DNA of 64,000 nucleotides from CAWCAW01 sp963793645 (GCA_963793645.1 CAWCAW010000004.1:1-64000); one strand, 5' to 3'; positions 8,810-17,829 are shown, numbered from the stretch's first letter. Made by a program: numbers and translations. Notes: generated from the sequence alone by a model not told the origin.

Positions 8810-10095
8810 TCACGCACCCTAACGAGATTCTTGAGGCCCTGGTGGGTCTCAAAGATGTCCGGGTCCTGCATTACCAACGCCACGGGCCCAATGTGGAGCT
8901 GATGATCGAGCAGGTCATCGACGGGGTCCGATGTCCGAGCTGCGGGGAACGGGCCCAGGTCAAAGAACGTCCGGTGGTGCACTACGTCGACCTTCCCGTC
9001 TACGGGACAGCCATGGCACTGGCCTGGAAGAAGCACCGCATGCGCTGTGCGAATCCCCTCTGCCCGAGACGGACCTGGGTGTTATCCGATCACCGCATCG
9101 CGGCCAAGAATTGTCTGCTCACGACCAGGGCGGCCAAGTGGGCCACGGTCCAGGTCGGCAGTGGCCGGACCGTCTCTGAAGTGGCCGGTGAGCTCGACTG
9201 TGACTGGCACACGGTCAACGACGCTGTCACCACCTACGGCAGCGCCCTTTTGACCGCCGATCGCAGACGTCTCAACCAGACCACCGCCATAGGGCTCGAT
9301 GAGACATCGTTCGTCAGACAGGGCTCACACCATCACACCAACTACGCCACGACGGTCGCCGACGTCGAGAACCATCAGATCATCGATATCCTCCCGAGCC
9401 GCAAATTCGACGACGTGGCGGGCTGGATCGACAAACAGCCCCAGGCCTGGAAAGAGCGCATCTGTTACGGGGCCCTGGACATGTCGGTGACCTACGCGGC
9501 GGTGTACACGGTCATGCTGCCCAGAGCCCGACAGGTGGTCGATCCTTTTCACGCCGTCTCGCTCGCCAACCGCTGCCTCGACGCCATCCGCCGCCGGGTC
9601 CAAACCGAGCAGCTCGGGCACCGGGGCCGACGCGACGATCCGCTGTATCGGGCCCGCCGAGCCCTGCTCATGGGCGAGGAGAAGCTCGACCACGGCGCCA
9701 CCGAGCGTCTTGCCTCACTGCTCGCTCTCGGCGACCCCAATGCAGAGGTCGCCATTGCCTACCGAATCAAAGAACGCCTGCGTGACTTCTACAAGGCGTC
9801 CAATCCCTACGAGGCCCGCACCATGCTCGCCGAGCTCGAGCGACACTGCTCCAAGAAGGCCATGCCACCTGAGATCCAAAAGCTCGGCAAGACCATTCGG
9901 AAGTGGTTCGACAAGCTGTGCAACTACCACCTGGCCAAGGTGTCCAACGGCCCCACCGAATCACTCAACAACCTGATCAAGCGCATCAAGAGGATCGGCT
10001 TCGGCTTCCGCAACTTCGAGAACTACCGGATACGGGCCTTGCTCTATGCCGGCAAACCGAATTGGCGGGTCCTAGGCTCGATCGTCGTCACATGA
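8779..10095 (+). CDS. ISL3-family transposase (copy 2)
   Basis: This 438-residue protein is identical to the transposase at 77-1393: zinc ribbon, HTH and complete DDE core, ending just inside the right terminal repeat. The GTG start lies in the loop of the same 14-bp hairpin. There is no decay, in keeping with recent movement. The gene reads in the same direction as the gene it interrupts, so outside transcription from that promoter would reach it. Confidence 0.94.
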   Translation: MSQQSKSTFVFTHPNEILEALVGLKDVRVLHYQRHGPNVELMIEQVIDGVRCPSCGERAQVKERPVVHYVDLPVYGTAMALAWKKHRMRCANPLCPRRTWVLSDHRIAAKNCLLTTRAAKWATVQVGSGRTVSEVAGELDCDWHTVNDAVTTYGSALLTADRRRLNQTTAIGLDETSFVRQGSHHHTNYATTVADVENHQIIDILPSRKFDDVAGWIDKQPQAWKERICYGALDMSVTYAAVYTVMLPRARQVVDPFHAVSLANRCLDAIRRRVQTEQLGHRGRRDDPLYRARRALLMGEEKLDHGATERLASLLALGDPNAEVAIAYRIKERLRDFYKASNPYEARTMLAELERHCSKKAMPPEIQKLGKTIRKWFDKLCNYHLAKVSNGPTESLNNLIKRIKRIGFGFRNFENYRIRALLYAGKPNWRVLGSIVVT

Positions 10096-10182
10096 GCGCC
10101 GTCGACCCCGCTGAAATCCGAAGAGCCCCTGATCGGGGAAGTCGGCGGCACCGGAACTTCGGGCCCCGGAAGCCCGTAACAG

Positions 10183-10254
10183 AGGCGGCGGGCGGAATCG
10201 AACCGCCGTACGGGGCTTTGCAGGCCCCTGCCTAAACCACTCGGCCACGCCGCC
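10183..10254 (-). tRNA. tRNA-Cys (GCA anticodon)
   Basis: The minus strand gives a 72-nt cloverleaf: acceptor GGCGGCG/CGCCGCC, anticodon stem GGGGC/GCCCC with loop CTGCAAA (anticodon GCA), T stem GGCGG/CCGCC with TTCGATT, and the U73 discriminator expected for tRNA-Cys. CCA is not encoded. Confidence 0.95.
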
Positions 10255-10321
10255 GGAGCGATAGAGCCTACCCGGCTGGTGCCGGTGCGCCCGGTGCCGG
10301 GGCCCGTGGTTGAATCGCATG

Positions 10322-11263
10322 ATGCGGATCGCCCTCATCGCCCCGCCCTGGACGCCGATCCCGCCTCCGCTCTACGGCGGCATCGAGCTCGTCGTCGACC
10401 AGATGGCGCGGGGCCTGGTGGCCGCCGGCCACGACGTCACCCTCTTCGCTACCGGCGACTCGACGTGTCCGGTGCCCTTGAAATGGGCCCTGCCCAAAGC
10501 CGAGGGGATGCGCATCGGCATGGCCGTGCCCGAGATGCGCCATGTCATCCACGCCTACGAGGCCGTGGCCGACAACGACGTCGTCCACGACCACACCATC
10601 ATGGGGCCCTTCTACGCGGCCCGCTATCCAGGGCTTCCTGTGGTGACAACGATCCACGGGCCCTTTAACGACGAGCTGACGGACCTCTACACGTCGTTGG
10701 CGCCCACGGTGCCCATCATCGCCATCTCACACGCTCAGCGCGCTGCGGCACCGGACATTCCCATTGCCCGGGTCATTCACCACGGTGTCGATGCCGACGA
10801 CTTTGAGGTTGGTGACGGTACCGGAGATGCCGATGGCGAGTACCTGCTATTTCTCGGACGCATGGCGCCCGACAAGGGCGCCCATCGTGCTATTGCGGTA
10901 GCCCGTATGGCCGGATATCGATTGCTGCTGGCGGCCAAGATGCGCGAGACATGGGAGCGCAACTATTTCGATGAACAGGTTGCTCCTCTTCTGGGGGCCG
11001 ACGCCGTCTACCTGGGCGAGGTGCCCCACGAGCGCAAGCTCGAACTCCTCGCCAACGCACGGGCGTTGCTGTTCCCCATTCGATGGAACGAACCCTTCGG
11101 CATGGTCATGCTCGAGGCGTTCGCCTGTGGCACGCCCGTGATCGCCTTTGCGGAGGGCGCTGTTCCCGAAGTCATCGAGGACGGCAAGACCGGCTTCATC
11201 TGCGAGGACGAAGAGGCCATGATCGAGGCGATCGGGAAGGTGAACCAGCTTCGGCGCGTCTGA
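10322..11263 (+). CDS. GT-B glycosyltransferase (GT4 type), C-terminus cut by a frameshift
   Basis: The N-terminal Rossmann domain has the nucleotide-sugar glycosyltransferase loop (PPLYGGIE near residue 20), and the C-terminal domain has the donor-binding E-x7-E motif in NEPFGMVMLEA. It would transfer a sugar from an activated donor in the cytosol. As written it ends at a TGA at 11261. Skipping one base near 11258-11264 lets the frame continue with CRAAVEGYFSTKRMVAEHL... to a stop at 11349-11351, the expected final helix of the family. So the last ~30 residues are lost to a one-base insertion, real or a sequence error. The ATG at 10322 (MRIALIAPPW) is preferred; no clear ribosome site is seen. 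Confidence 0.83.
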   Translation: MRIALIAPPWTPIPPPLYGGIELVVDQMARGLVAAGHDVTLFATGDSTCPVPLKWALPKAEGMRIGMAVPEMRHVIHAYEAVADNDVVHDHTIMGPFYAARYPGLPVVTTIHGPFNDELTDLYTSLAPTVPIIAISHAQRAAAPDIPIARVIHHGVDADDFEVGDGTGDADGEYLLFLGRMAPDKGAHRAIAVARMAGYRLLLAAKMRETWERNYFDEQVAPLLGADAVYLGEVPHERKLELLANARALLFPIRWNEPFGMVMLEAFACGTPVIAFAEGAVPEVIEDGKTGFICEDEEAMIEAIGKVNQLRRV

Positions 11264-11375
11264 CTGCCGGGCGGCGGTGGAGGGGTATTTCTCCACCAAA
11301 CGGATGGTGGCCGAGCACCTGGACCTCTACGAGGAGATCATCGGTCGCTGAGCGATCACTCCGATTGCTCGAGAG

Positions 11376-11585
11376 TTACTTGCGCCCTCGGGTAAAGAGG
11401 TGCACCAGACGGATCACCAGCATCACCGCGATGACGAAGATGGCGACCTTGAAGGCGAGCAGCACCAGATGGGCCACCGCCCCTACCACCCACAGCAGGA
11501 CGAAGACGGCTCCCACCACTCCAGCGCCCACCAGCACGGTGTCGAGCACCCCGAACTTCGATCTCTTTGTCAGCTCATCGCTCAT
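11376..11585 (-). CDS. Small membrane protein, 69 residues
   Basis: I do not recognise it. GGAGGG lies 6 nt before the ATG, so the gene is credible. Residues 12-60 are almost wholly hydrophobic and would make two membrane helices, with a polar N-terminal tail and a basic C-terminal tail (TRGRK). It is convergent with the glycosyltransferase. Confidence 0.65.
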   Translation of the reverse strand: MSDELTKRSKFGVLDTVLVGAGVVGAVFVLLWVVGAVAHLVLLAFKVAIFVIAVMLVIRLVHLFTRGRK

Positions 11586-11703
11586 GGCAGCCCTCCGGGT
11601 CCGAGGCCTTGACCGGCCTCGGGGCCTGCCTCCAGGGTAGACCTCGGACCCGCCGTTTCCCCGTCACGCCGCCCATTCGCGGTGGGCGCGAGGCGGCGGG
11701 TGG

Positions 11704-11709
11704 TACCTT
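11704..11709 (+). promoter_or_regulatory. -10 hexamer for leaderless glnD
   Basis: TACCTT preceded by TGG sits 5 nt before the GTG at 11715, so transcription would begin at the start codon itself. It is the reason for preferring 11715 as the GlnD start. Confidence 0.4.
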
Positions 11710-11714
11710 CGCCT

Positions 11715-14144
11715 GTGTCGTCGCTATCGCTTCGTAGCCTGCGCCAAGAACTCATGGAGCGCACCGATCTCCACGGGGATGCCTTTTGCGCGGCCATGTC
11801 GGTGGCTGCCGATCTCTGGCTGACCGGCCTGTTGGAACGCGCCGACGGTGCGCATCTCGAGGGTCTGGGCCTCATGGCCGTGGGCGGGTACGGCCGCGGC
11901 GAGCTCTGTCCGTATAGCGATCTCGACGTCGTCATGGTGCACGATCGGCGGCTCAAGGTGAAGGCGATCGCCGACGCCGTGTGGTATCCGGTCTGGGACG
12001 AGGGCATCCGGCTGGATCACTCGGTCCGCCAACCCAAAGAAGTGCTTCAGGTGGCCGCTAGTGATCTGCGGGCCGTGCTCGGCCTTCTCGACGGGCGCTT
12101 GGTGGCCGGCGATGGGGCCATCGTCGAGCCCCTGCCCGAATTGGCGCTCGAGAACTGGCGGTCGAACGCGGAGCGCTGGCTGCCCGTATTGGCTCGGCAG
12201 ATCGCGGAGCGCCACCTCACGCACGGGGACGTGGCGTTCTTATTGGAGCCCGACTTGAAAGAGGCCCATGGGGGCTTGCGCGACGTCCACGCCGTGACGG
12301 CGGCGGCCCGAGCCGTGCCGGCCGTCGCCGACCAGGTCGACCTCGCATCGTTGGACGCCCCTCGCCGCGTCCTCACCGCAGCGCGCGTCGAGCTGCATCG
12401 AACCACCGGTCGGGCCACCGACCGACTGCTCCTCCAAGAACAGGATCAAGTGGCAGCCGCTCTTGCCTATGCAGACGCCGACGCGTTGATGGCTGCCATC
12501 GCCGAGGCCGGACGCACGATCGCCTGGGTGGCCGACGACCTGTGGCGCCGGGAGTCCCTGTGGGCCACGGGGGGCAAGCGCCGCTTCACCAAGGCCAGGC
12601 GGCGACGCGCCTCGCCGACGGTCGGCGACACCGTCGACGCCGAGGGGTCTTCAGGTGCGGCGCGGCATCAGGTGAACGTCGAGCCCGGAATCGTCCTTAT
12701 CGGGGAGGACGGCACGCACCGGGTGGAAGTCGCCCTCGATACTGACGCCGATGTCCAAGGCGACGTGACCTTGGGGCTGCGGCTGGCCGCCGTGGCCGCC
12801 GAACGCGGGCTGTCGATCGCCCGGCCCAGCCTCGACGCCCTGGCCCAACGGGCGCCGGCCCCTCCCGATGTGTGGCCCGACGCTCTTCGCCAGGCCTTGG
12901 TAAGGGTGCTGGCCACCGGCCCGGCCGCCATCACCGCCTTGGAGGCGCTCGACCAACGGGGACTAGTCACCAGGCTGCTGCCGGAGTGGGCGGCAGTGCG
13001 CAACCGTCCCCAGCGCAACGCCTTTCACCGCTTCACCGTCGACCGGCACTTGCTCGAGGCCGCCTCTCAGGCCTCGGCGCTGACCGGGCGCGTGGAGCGC
13101 CCCGACCTTCTGCTCGTCGGGGCATTGCTCCACGACATCGGCAAGGGGTTCCCGGGCGACCACACCACCGTCGGCATCGACATCGTCGGGCGCATTGCCC
13201 GACGCATGGGGTTCGCGCTCGACGATGTCGAGGTGCTCGTGTCCTTGGTGCGCAACCATCTCCTGCTTCCCGACGTGGCCACCCGGCGCGACCTCGACGA
13301 CCCCGCCACGGTGGCCAAGGTGGTCGAGGCAGTGGGAAGCCGGTCCACGCTCGAACTGCTGGCTGCTTTGACCGAAGCCGACAGCCTGGCGACGGGACCG
13401 GCGGCGTGGGGACCGTGGAAGGCGGGGCTGGTGGCCGATCTCGTCCAGCGTGCCTCGGCCCGCCTCTCTGGTGCCGAGCTCCCGGCGCGCGTCGACACCC
13501 TCATCACCGATCGACATCGCCGATTAATCCAGCGCGCCGACGCCCTGGGCCGTTCGGTCGTCGCCGCCGAGGCGCCGTCTGTCATCGTGGTGGCCCGAGA
13601 CCGACCCGGCCTGTTGGCCACGGTCACCGGAGTACTGGCGCTACGCGGCCTTGACGTGCGCTCGGCGGATGTCGCCGGAGAGGACGGCTTCGCCGTGGAG
13701 GTATTCGTGGTCGAGCCCAACCGGGGCCGGTGGCCGGACTTCGAGCTGGTCGGCGACGAGCTCGAAGCGGCCCTACGGGGCACACTCCCACTCGAAGAGC
13801 GCTTGGCCGACCAAGCCCGTGTCTACGCCGGTGAACGACGTCCGGCCACCGCCCACCCACCGTCGACGTCGGTGACCGTGGACAACGCGGCATCGGCGAG
13901 CTCCACGGTGATCGAGCTGCGCAGCGCAGACGGCGTCGGGCTGCTGCATCGCGTCACCACATCGTTGTTCGAGTTGAACCTGGACGTCACTGCCGCCCGG
14001 GTGTCCACCTTCGGCCACGAAGTGGTCGACGCCTTCTACGTATGCGACAAGGCGACCGGCGGGAAGTTGGCTGACGAGGAGCGCATCGCCCAGGTCGAAC
14101 AAGCCCTCTTCGCTGCCGCCACACCCGTATCCGACCAGCTCTGA
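11715..14144 (+). CDS. glnD: [Protein-PII] uridylyltransferase/uridylyl-removing enzyme
   Basis: The protein (about 809 residues) has the GlnD order of domains. A nucleotidyltransferase core with GGYGRGELCPYSDLD is followed by the GlnD-specific helical region, an HD domain (LLHDIGKGFPGDHT) and two C-terminal ACT domains (VVARDRPGLLATVTG and ELRSADGVGLLHRVT). It modifies and demodifies the PII protein in response to glutamine. The usual amtB and glnB neighbours are absent here; the gene stands alone. A further in-frame GTG at 11682 would add 11 residues, but a -10 motif supports a leaderless start at 11715. Confidence 0.9.
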   Translation: MSSLSLRSLRQELMERTDLHGDAFCAAMSVAADLWLTGLLERADGAHLEGLGLMAVGGYGRGELCPYSDLDVVMVHDRRLKVKAIADAVWYPVWDEGIRLDHSVRQPKEVLQVAASDLRAVLGLLDGRLVAGDGAIVEPLPELALENWRSNAERWLPVLARQIAERHLTHGDVAFLLEPDLKEAHGGLRDVHAVTAAARAVPAVADQVDLASLDAPRRVLTAARVELHRTTGRATDRLLLQEQDQVAAALAYADADALMAAIAEAGRTIAWVADDLWRRESLWATGGKRRFTKARRRRASPTVGDTVDAEGSSGAARHQVNVEPGIVLIGEDGTHRVEVALDTDADVQGDVTLGLRLAAVAAERGLSIARPSLDALAQRAPAPPDVWPDALRQALVRVLATGPAAITALEALDQRGLVTRLLPEWAAVRNRPQRNAFHRFTVDRHLLEAASQASALTGRVERPDLLLVGALLHDIGKGFPGDHTTVGIDIVGRIARRMGFALDDVEVLVSLVRNHLLLPDVATRRDLDDPATVAKVVEAVGSRSTLELLAALTEADSLATGPAAWGPWKAGLVADLVQRASARLSGAELPARVDTLITDRHRRLIQRADALGRSVVAAEAPSVIVVARDRPGLLATVTGVLALRGLDVRSADVAGEDGFAVEVFVVEPNRGRWPDFELVGDELEAALRGTLPLEERLADQARVYAGERRPATAHPPSTSVTVDNAASASSTVIELRSADGVGLLHRVTTSLFELNLDVTAARVSTFGHEVVDAFYVCDKATGGKLADEERIAQVEQALFAAATPVSDQL

Positions 14145-14242
14145 GGCAGGAAATCCGGGTTTTGCACCCGATCATGACGTCGAAACGGCGCGCCGCGGCT
14201 GGTACGCTCTGAGTCGACCGCCATCATCCGGAGATCCCTCTC

Positions 14243-15382
14243 ATGCCGGACACACCTCGAGGCCGCGGGGGCGAAGGTCGGCGCCCGTGGCTCGTCGCCT
14301 CCATCGTCGTTGTTGCCGCCGCGCTCGTCGCCGCCGGCGTTGTCCTTGGCGTCTCCAAAGCGGGCACCCCGTCGGCCATGGCCTCGCCGGTGATCAAGCC
14401 ACATCTGACCCTCATCTCCACCCAGCCGTCATCAGGGTCCGCCGCCGTCGCTCCTGACGCCACCTTGAGCGTGAGCTTCAGTGAGCCGCTGGCAAGTGCC
14501 AGCCCTTCGCCCAGCTTGTCGCCTGCGGTCAACGGGACGTGGGTGCAGACGGCGCCGACCACCATGGCCTTCGAAGCCTCCGCGCCGCTGCCACCCGGAG
14601 CCAACGAGACGATCACGGTTCCCGGCGGCTCCGCCGGCGTCACCGCCGCCGCCGGCGAGCGACTCACCCAGACGCAGTCCGTATCGTTCTCGGTGGCGCC
14701 CATGTCCACATTGCGCGTGCAGCAAATCCTCGCCCAGCTCGGCTATCTCCCTTTGACCTTTACGCCCGCGAGCGCGAGCCCGGTCGCTCCCACCGACATG
14801 GCGGTGGCGCAGGTCGGCACATTCGCGTGGAAATGGAACACCTTGCCGGTGGGGCTGACCAACTTGTGGTCTCCGGGCGTGTCCAACGTGATGGCGCAAG
14901 GAGCCATCATGGCGTTCGAGAGCCAGAACCACATGACCACCGACGGCATCGCTGGACCGAAGGTATGGCAAGCCCTGCTGAGCGCGGCGACGGCCGGGCA
15001 GATGGACGACTACCCGTACTACGACTGGGCATCGGTGACGACGAGCCTGCCCCAGCACGTGGATGTATGGCGCAACGGTCAGATCGTCTACACGACGCTG
15101 GCCAACACCGGCATCGAGGCCGCACCCACCGAGCAGGGAACGTGGCCGGTCTACGCCCGCTACGAGTCAACCACCATGCAAGGACTCAACCCCGACGGCA
15201 CCACCTATGACGACCCTGGCGTCCCCTGGGTCAGCTACTTCCACGGTGGAGACGCCCTCCACGGCTTCAACCGCTCCAGCTATGGCTATCCGCAGAGCCT
15301 CGGATGCGTCGAGATGCCCCCCGACCACGCCGAAGTCGTCTTCCCGTACACACCGATTGGCACCCTGGTCACCATCGCGTAG
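14243..15382 (+). CDS. L,D-transpeptidase (YkuD domain) with membrane anchor
   Basis: The 379-residue envelope protein has an N-terminal anchor (about 17-38), an Ig-like Ser/Pro/Ala-rich domain, a peptidoglycan-binding-like segment (ILAQLGYLPLTF ... FESQNHMTTDGIAGP) and a C-terminal YkuD domain. The catalytic pair is visible as HGF (H339) and LGCVEM (C354), a variant of the usual SHGCVRM. Such enzymes make 3-3 peptidoglycan crosslinks or attach proteins to the wall. A GGAG precedes the ATG, and a TGGTACGCT promoter-like element lies at 14200-14208. It faces marC across a short GC hairpin (TGGGGC/GCCCCA, 15386-15403) that could end both transcripts. Confidence 0.9.
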   Translation: MPDTPRGRGGEGRRPWLVASIVVVAAALVAAGVVLGVSKAGTPSAMASPVIKPHLTLISTQPSSGSAAVAPDATLSVSFSEPLASASPSPSLSPAVNGTWVQTAPTTMAFEASAPLPPGANETITVPGGSAGVTAAAGERLTQTQSVSFSVAPMSTLRVQQILAQLGYLPLTFTPASASPVAPTDMAVAQVGTFAWKWNTLPVGLTNLWSPGVSNVMAQGAIMAFESQNHMTTDGIAGPKVWQALLSAATAGQMDDYPYYDWASVTTSLPQHVDVWRNGQIVYTTLANTGIEAAPTEQGTWPVYARYESTTMQGLNPDGTTYDDPGVPWVSYFHGGDALHGFNRSSYGYPQSLGCVEMPPDHAEVVFPYTPIGTLVTIA

Positions 15383-15411
15383 GAGTGGGGCAGGCAGGCC
15401 CCAAAGCCCCG

Positions 15412-16017
15412 TTACACGCCGTGGCGAATCCAGAACTGCACGCCGGTGGCCACCATCTGCACGGCGATGGCAGCCAGCAGCAACCCCACGATGCGCGACA
15501 GCAACTCGATGCCGTTGTCACGCAGGAGCTTGCTCATCAGGTGCGCGTAGCGCAGCGCCAGGTAGATGATGACGAGCACGGCCAACAGCGCCAGGAGTAC
15601 GGCGACGATCCCGCCCGCCCCATGCGCCCGCCGGACATAGACCATGGTGGCGGCGATGGCGCCGGGGCCCGCCAAAAGAGGTGTCCCCAGGGGGACGAAA
15701 GCCACGTTGCCTGAGCTGCGCAACAGCGTGTCGCGCCCGGCCGGCGCCATGTGCAACAGCTCCAGCGAGGCGGCAACGAGGATCATGCCGCCGGCCACTT
15801 CGAGCGCGGCCACCGAAATGCCGAGCAGGTGCAGGACCTCCTGGCCGAACAGGGCAAAGGCGTAGACCACCCCGGCGGCAACGCCCGTGGCCTGCAACGC
15901 GGCACGTCCTTGGGCACGTCGGTCTTGACCGCGCGTGAGCGAGAGGAAGACCGGCACGTTTCCGGGGGGATCCATCACCACCAGGATGGTGACAAACGCC
16001 TGAGCGAAGAGGCCCAC
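15412..16017 (-). CDS. MarC-family integral membrane protein
   Basis: This 201-residue, six-helix protein shows MarC features: the DPPGNVPVFLSL motif near residue 16 and the matching second half with PLGTPLLAGPGAI near 115. These reflect the family's internal repeat. The transported substrate is unknown for the family. It starts at a GTG only 4 nt after the crotonase stop and is cotranscribed with it. Confidence 0.9.
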   Translation of the reverse strand: MGLFAQAFVTILVVMDPPGNVPVFLSLTRGQDRRAQGRAALQATGVAAGVVYAFALFGQEVLHLLGISVAALEVAGGMILVAASLELLHMAPAGRDTLLRSSGNVAFVPLGTPLLAGPGAIAATMVYVRRAHGAGGIVAVLLALLAVLVIIYLALRYAHLMSKLLRDNGIELLSRIVGLLLAAIAVQMVATGVQFWIRHGV

Positions 16018-16021
16018 GGCC

Positions 16022-16834
16022 TTATGCCCCCGGTGCCGAAGGAAAACGCGGCGGGCGACGCTCGCGTACGGCTCGCAATCCCTCGGCCGCGTCAGGACCG
16101 AGGAAACCGAGCATCTCCAAAGCGATCGACTCGCCGAAGATCGGTAAGGCTTGGCGCAACCAGTTGTTCATGACATGCCTCGTCCACTGCACGGCGGTGG
16201 CACTCGCTCCGGCCAGGCGACCGGCCACCTCGAGGGCGTGAGGCAGCACCTCGTCGTCGGGAACGCATCGCGTGACAAGCCCGATCCGCTCGGCTTCGGG
16301 GCCGTCGACGAAGTCGGCGGTGAGGAGGTAGTACTTTGCCTTCGCCATGCCACACAGCAGGGGCCACAGCATCGCGGCGTGGTCACCGGCGGCCACACCG
16401 AGGCGGGCGTGCCCGTCCGACAGCCGTGCCGATCGTCCCATCACGCTGACATCGGCGAGCAGCGCCACCGCCAGACCCGCGCCCACGGCCACGCCGTTGA
16501 TGGCAGAGACAACCGGCTTGCGCGCCTCGAGCATGCGCTGGACGATGGCGCCGGCGTCGCGCCACTGCACGAGCACGGCGTCGTAGTCCTGGGTCATCTC
16601 GTCGATCATGTCCAAGTCGCCGCCGGCGCTGAAGGCGCGTCCGGCTCCGGTCACCACCGACACCCGGGCGTCCTCATCGGCATCGATAACCGACCACAAC
16701 TCCGACATCTCCCGATGCATCTGCACGTTGGCGGCGTTGAGGACCTCGGGTCTGTTGAGGGTCACCACCACCACCCCGTCGGGGCGTCGGTCGAACTCGA
16801 TGTGCTCGAATTCCTCGTACGCGCTCAGGCCCAT
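16022..16834 (-). CDS. Enoyl-CoA hydratase/isomerase (crotonase) family protein
   Basis: The 270-residue protein has a crotonase fold. The oxyanion-hole segment AFSAGGDLDM (about 69-78) and the INGVAVGAGLAVALLADV segment are clear, so an acyl-CoA thioester is the likely ligand. The two Glu residues that perform hydration in classical enoyl-CoA hydratase are not where expected: the corresponding stretch reads LSDGHARLGVAAGDHAA, with His/Asp instead. It may therefore be an isomerase, hydrolase or lyase of the superfamily. It is part of a minus-strand run with the LLM oxidoreductase (47 bp upstream) and marC. Confidence 0.87.
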   Translation of the reverse strand: MGLSAYEEFEHIEFDRRPDGVVVVTLNRPEVLNAANVQMHREMSELWSVIDADEDARVSVVTGAGRAFSAGGDLDMIDEMTQDYDAVLVQWRDAGAIVQRMLEARKPVVSAINGVAVGAGLAVALLADVSVMGRSARLSDGHARLGVAAGDHAAMLWPLLCGMAKAKYYLLTADFVDGPEAERIGLVTRCVPDDEVLPHALEVAGRLAGASATAVQWTRHVMNNWLRQALPIFGESIALEMLGFLGPDAAEGLRAVRERRPPRFPSAPGA

Positions 16835-16881
16835 AGCGCCACCTTAGGAGGGGGGCGACCCCGGGGCCTGAACTTCCGCAG

Positions 16882-17829
16882 CTACGTCCCGGCCAGCGTG
16901 GAGACGACCGGGCCCAGGGTCTCCCAGCTGTCGCCTTCAATGGAGAAGTACGAGATCCCGTACTCCTGGCGGCGCCAGCGAAGCTCCTCCACCATGTCCT
17001 CGAGCGTGCCGATCAGCCCCAAGGGCACATGCATGATCTCCGACGCCTCGACGCCGAAGGTGGAGCTCATGGCCTCGGCCAGGGGACGAGGATCAGCGGT
17101 GATAACGACAAATCCGATGAGGGTGTTGAGCTCGATCTCGTCGAAACGCGCTCCGGCGGCTTCGCGTACCCAGCTGATCTTCTGACGGGTCGGGTTCGGG
17201 GCGGCGTTGGGGGCGGTCTCAGCTCCCCCCGTGCCGGCGCGCAGGTCGACGTTGATACTCACGATGTCGGCCTTGGCTCCGGCAATGGAGAGCACTCGTC
17301 TTCCTCCGCCTCCGATGATGATGGGGGGACGAGGTCGTTGCACCGGCCGCGGCGTGGGGAGGTGATCGGTCACCGTGTAGTGCCGTCCGGCAAAGGAGTA
17401 CGGCTCGGAGGCTTCGAGTAGCCCGGTGATGATCTCCACCGCCTCTTCGAAACGATCGACGCGTGTCGCCGGCGGGTCGTAGGCGATCCCCGATTGCTCA
17501 TAGTCCGAGCGCATCCACCCGGCTCCTAAGCCGAGCTCGAGACGGCCATCGGACAACAGATCGAGGGTGGCCGCCTCTTTGGCCAAGACCAACGGATGGC
17601 GATAGTCGTTGTCGAAGACGAGCGTCCCTATGCGCAGATGCTCGGTGGCGTTCGCCGCCGCCATGAGCGCGGGAACCGGAGCGAGTTGGTCGCCGAAGTG
17701 ATCGGGCATGAGCAGCGTGGAGTAGCCGAGGTCCTCAGCCTTGCGAGCCTGTTCGGCCCACGACGCCGCGCTCGCCCCCGGAGATGTCGACAGCTGGGCG
17801 GCAAAGCGAAAAAGACGGGGATGAGGCAT
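16882..17829 (-). CDS. LLM-class F420-dependent oxidoreductase
   Basis: The 315-residue protein has the luciferase-like (beta/alpha)8 layout with the typical YSTLLMPDHFGDQ N-terminal motif, GRLELGLGAGW near residue 95 and IIIGGGG near 175. It closely resembles the actinobacterial F420 subfamily common in mycobacteria. It would use F420 (or FMN) to oxidise or reduce an unknown small molecule. Its ATG overlaps the stop of the gene upstream by one base (TGATG), implying coupled translation. Confidence 0.88.
   Translation of the reverse strand: MPHPRLFRFAAQLSTSPGASAASWAEQARKAEDLGYSTLLMPDHFGDQLAPVPALMAAANATEHLRIGTLVFDNDYRHPLVLAKEAATLDLLSDGRLELGLGAGWMRSDYEQSGIAYDPPATRVDRFEEAVEIITGLLEASEPYSFAGRHYTVTDHLPTPRPVQRPRPPIIIGGGGRRVLSIAGAKADIVSINVDLRAGTGGAETAPNAAPNPTRQKISWVREAAGARFDEIELNTLIGFVVITADPRPLAEAMSSTFGVEASEIMHVPLGLIGTLEDMVEELRWRRQEYGISYFSIEGDSWETLGPVVSTLAGT

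Larger units (their letters stand above)
8702..10127 (+). mobile_element. ISL3-family insertion sequence, copy 2 (complete, 1426 bp)
   Basis: The ends are inverted repeats starting GGCTCTTCGG and ending CCGAAGAGCC. They are flanked by a perfect 8-bp direct duplication CCTGATCG (8694-8701 and 10128-10135), the length typical of ISL3. The sequence is indistinguishable from copy 1. Having its own target duplication shows it inserted singly and is not half of a composite transposon. It lies 55 bp from the 3' end of tRNA-Cys. Confidence 0.97.
8422..10179 (+). pseudogene. Small membrane-anchored protein gene split by IS insertion
   Basis: An ATG at 8422 behind GGAGGG opens a reading frame with one hydrophobic helix (about residues 16-35) and a short exported domain containing two Cys (LCAEG and ATCIRD). 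At 8701 it is broken by the ISL3 element. Removing the IS and one copy of the 8-bp duplicate (CCTGATCG) joins the frame exactly to 10136-10179, giving ...DLIGEVGGTGTSGPGSP then TAA. The original protein was 107 residues. As it stands the frame runs into the IS and stops at 8754. No family is recognised. Confidence 0.8.

Noticed and set aside
1..10127. Composite transposon made of the two IS copies and the genes between
   Set aside because: Copy 2 has its own 8-bp target duplication on both sides, so it inserted by itself. The genes between are chromosomal in style and include a tRNA gene.
1464..10254. Genomic island attached at tRNA-Val or tRNA-Cys
   Set aside because: There is no integrase gene and I see no repeated tRNA 3' end in the window.
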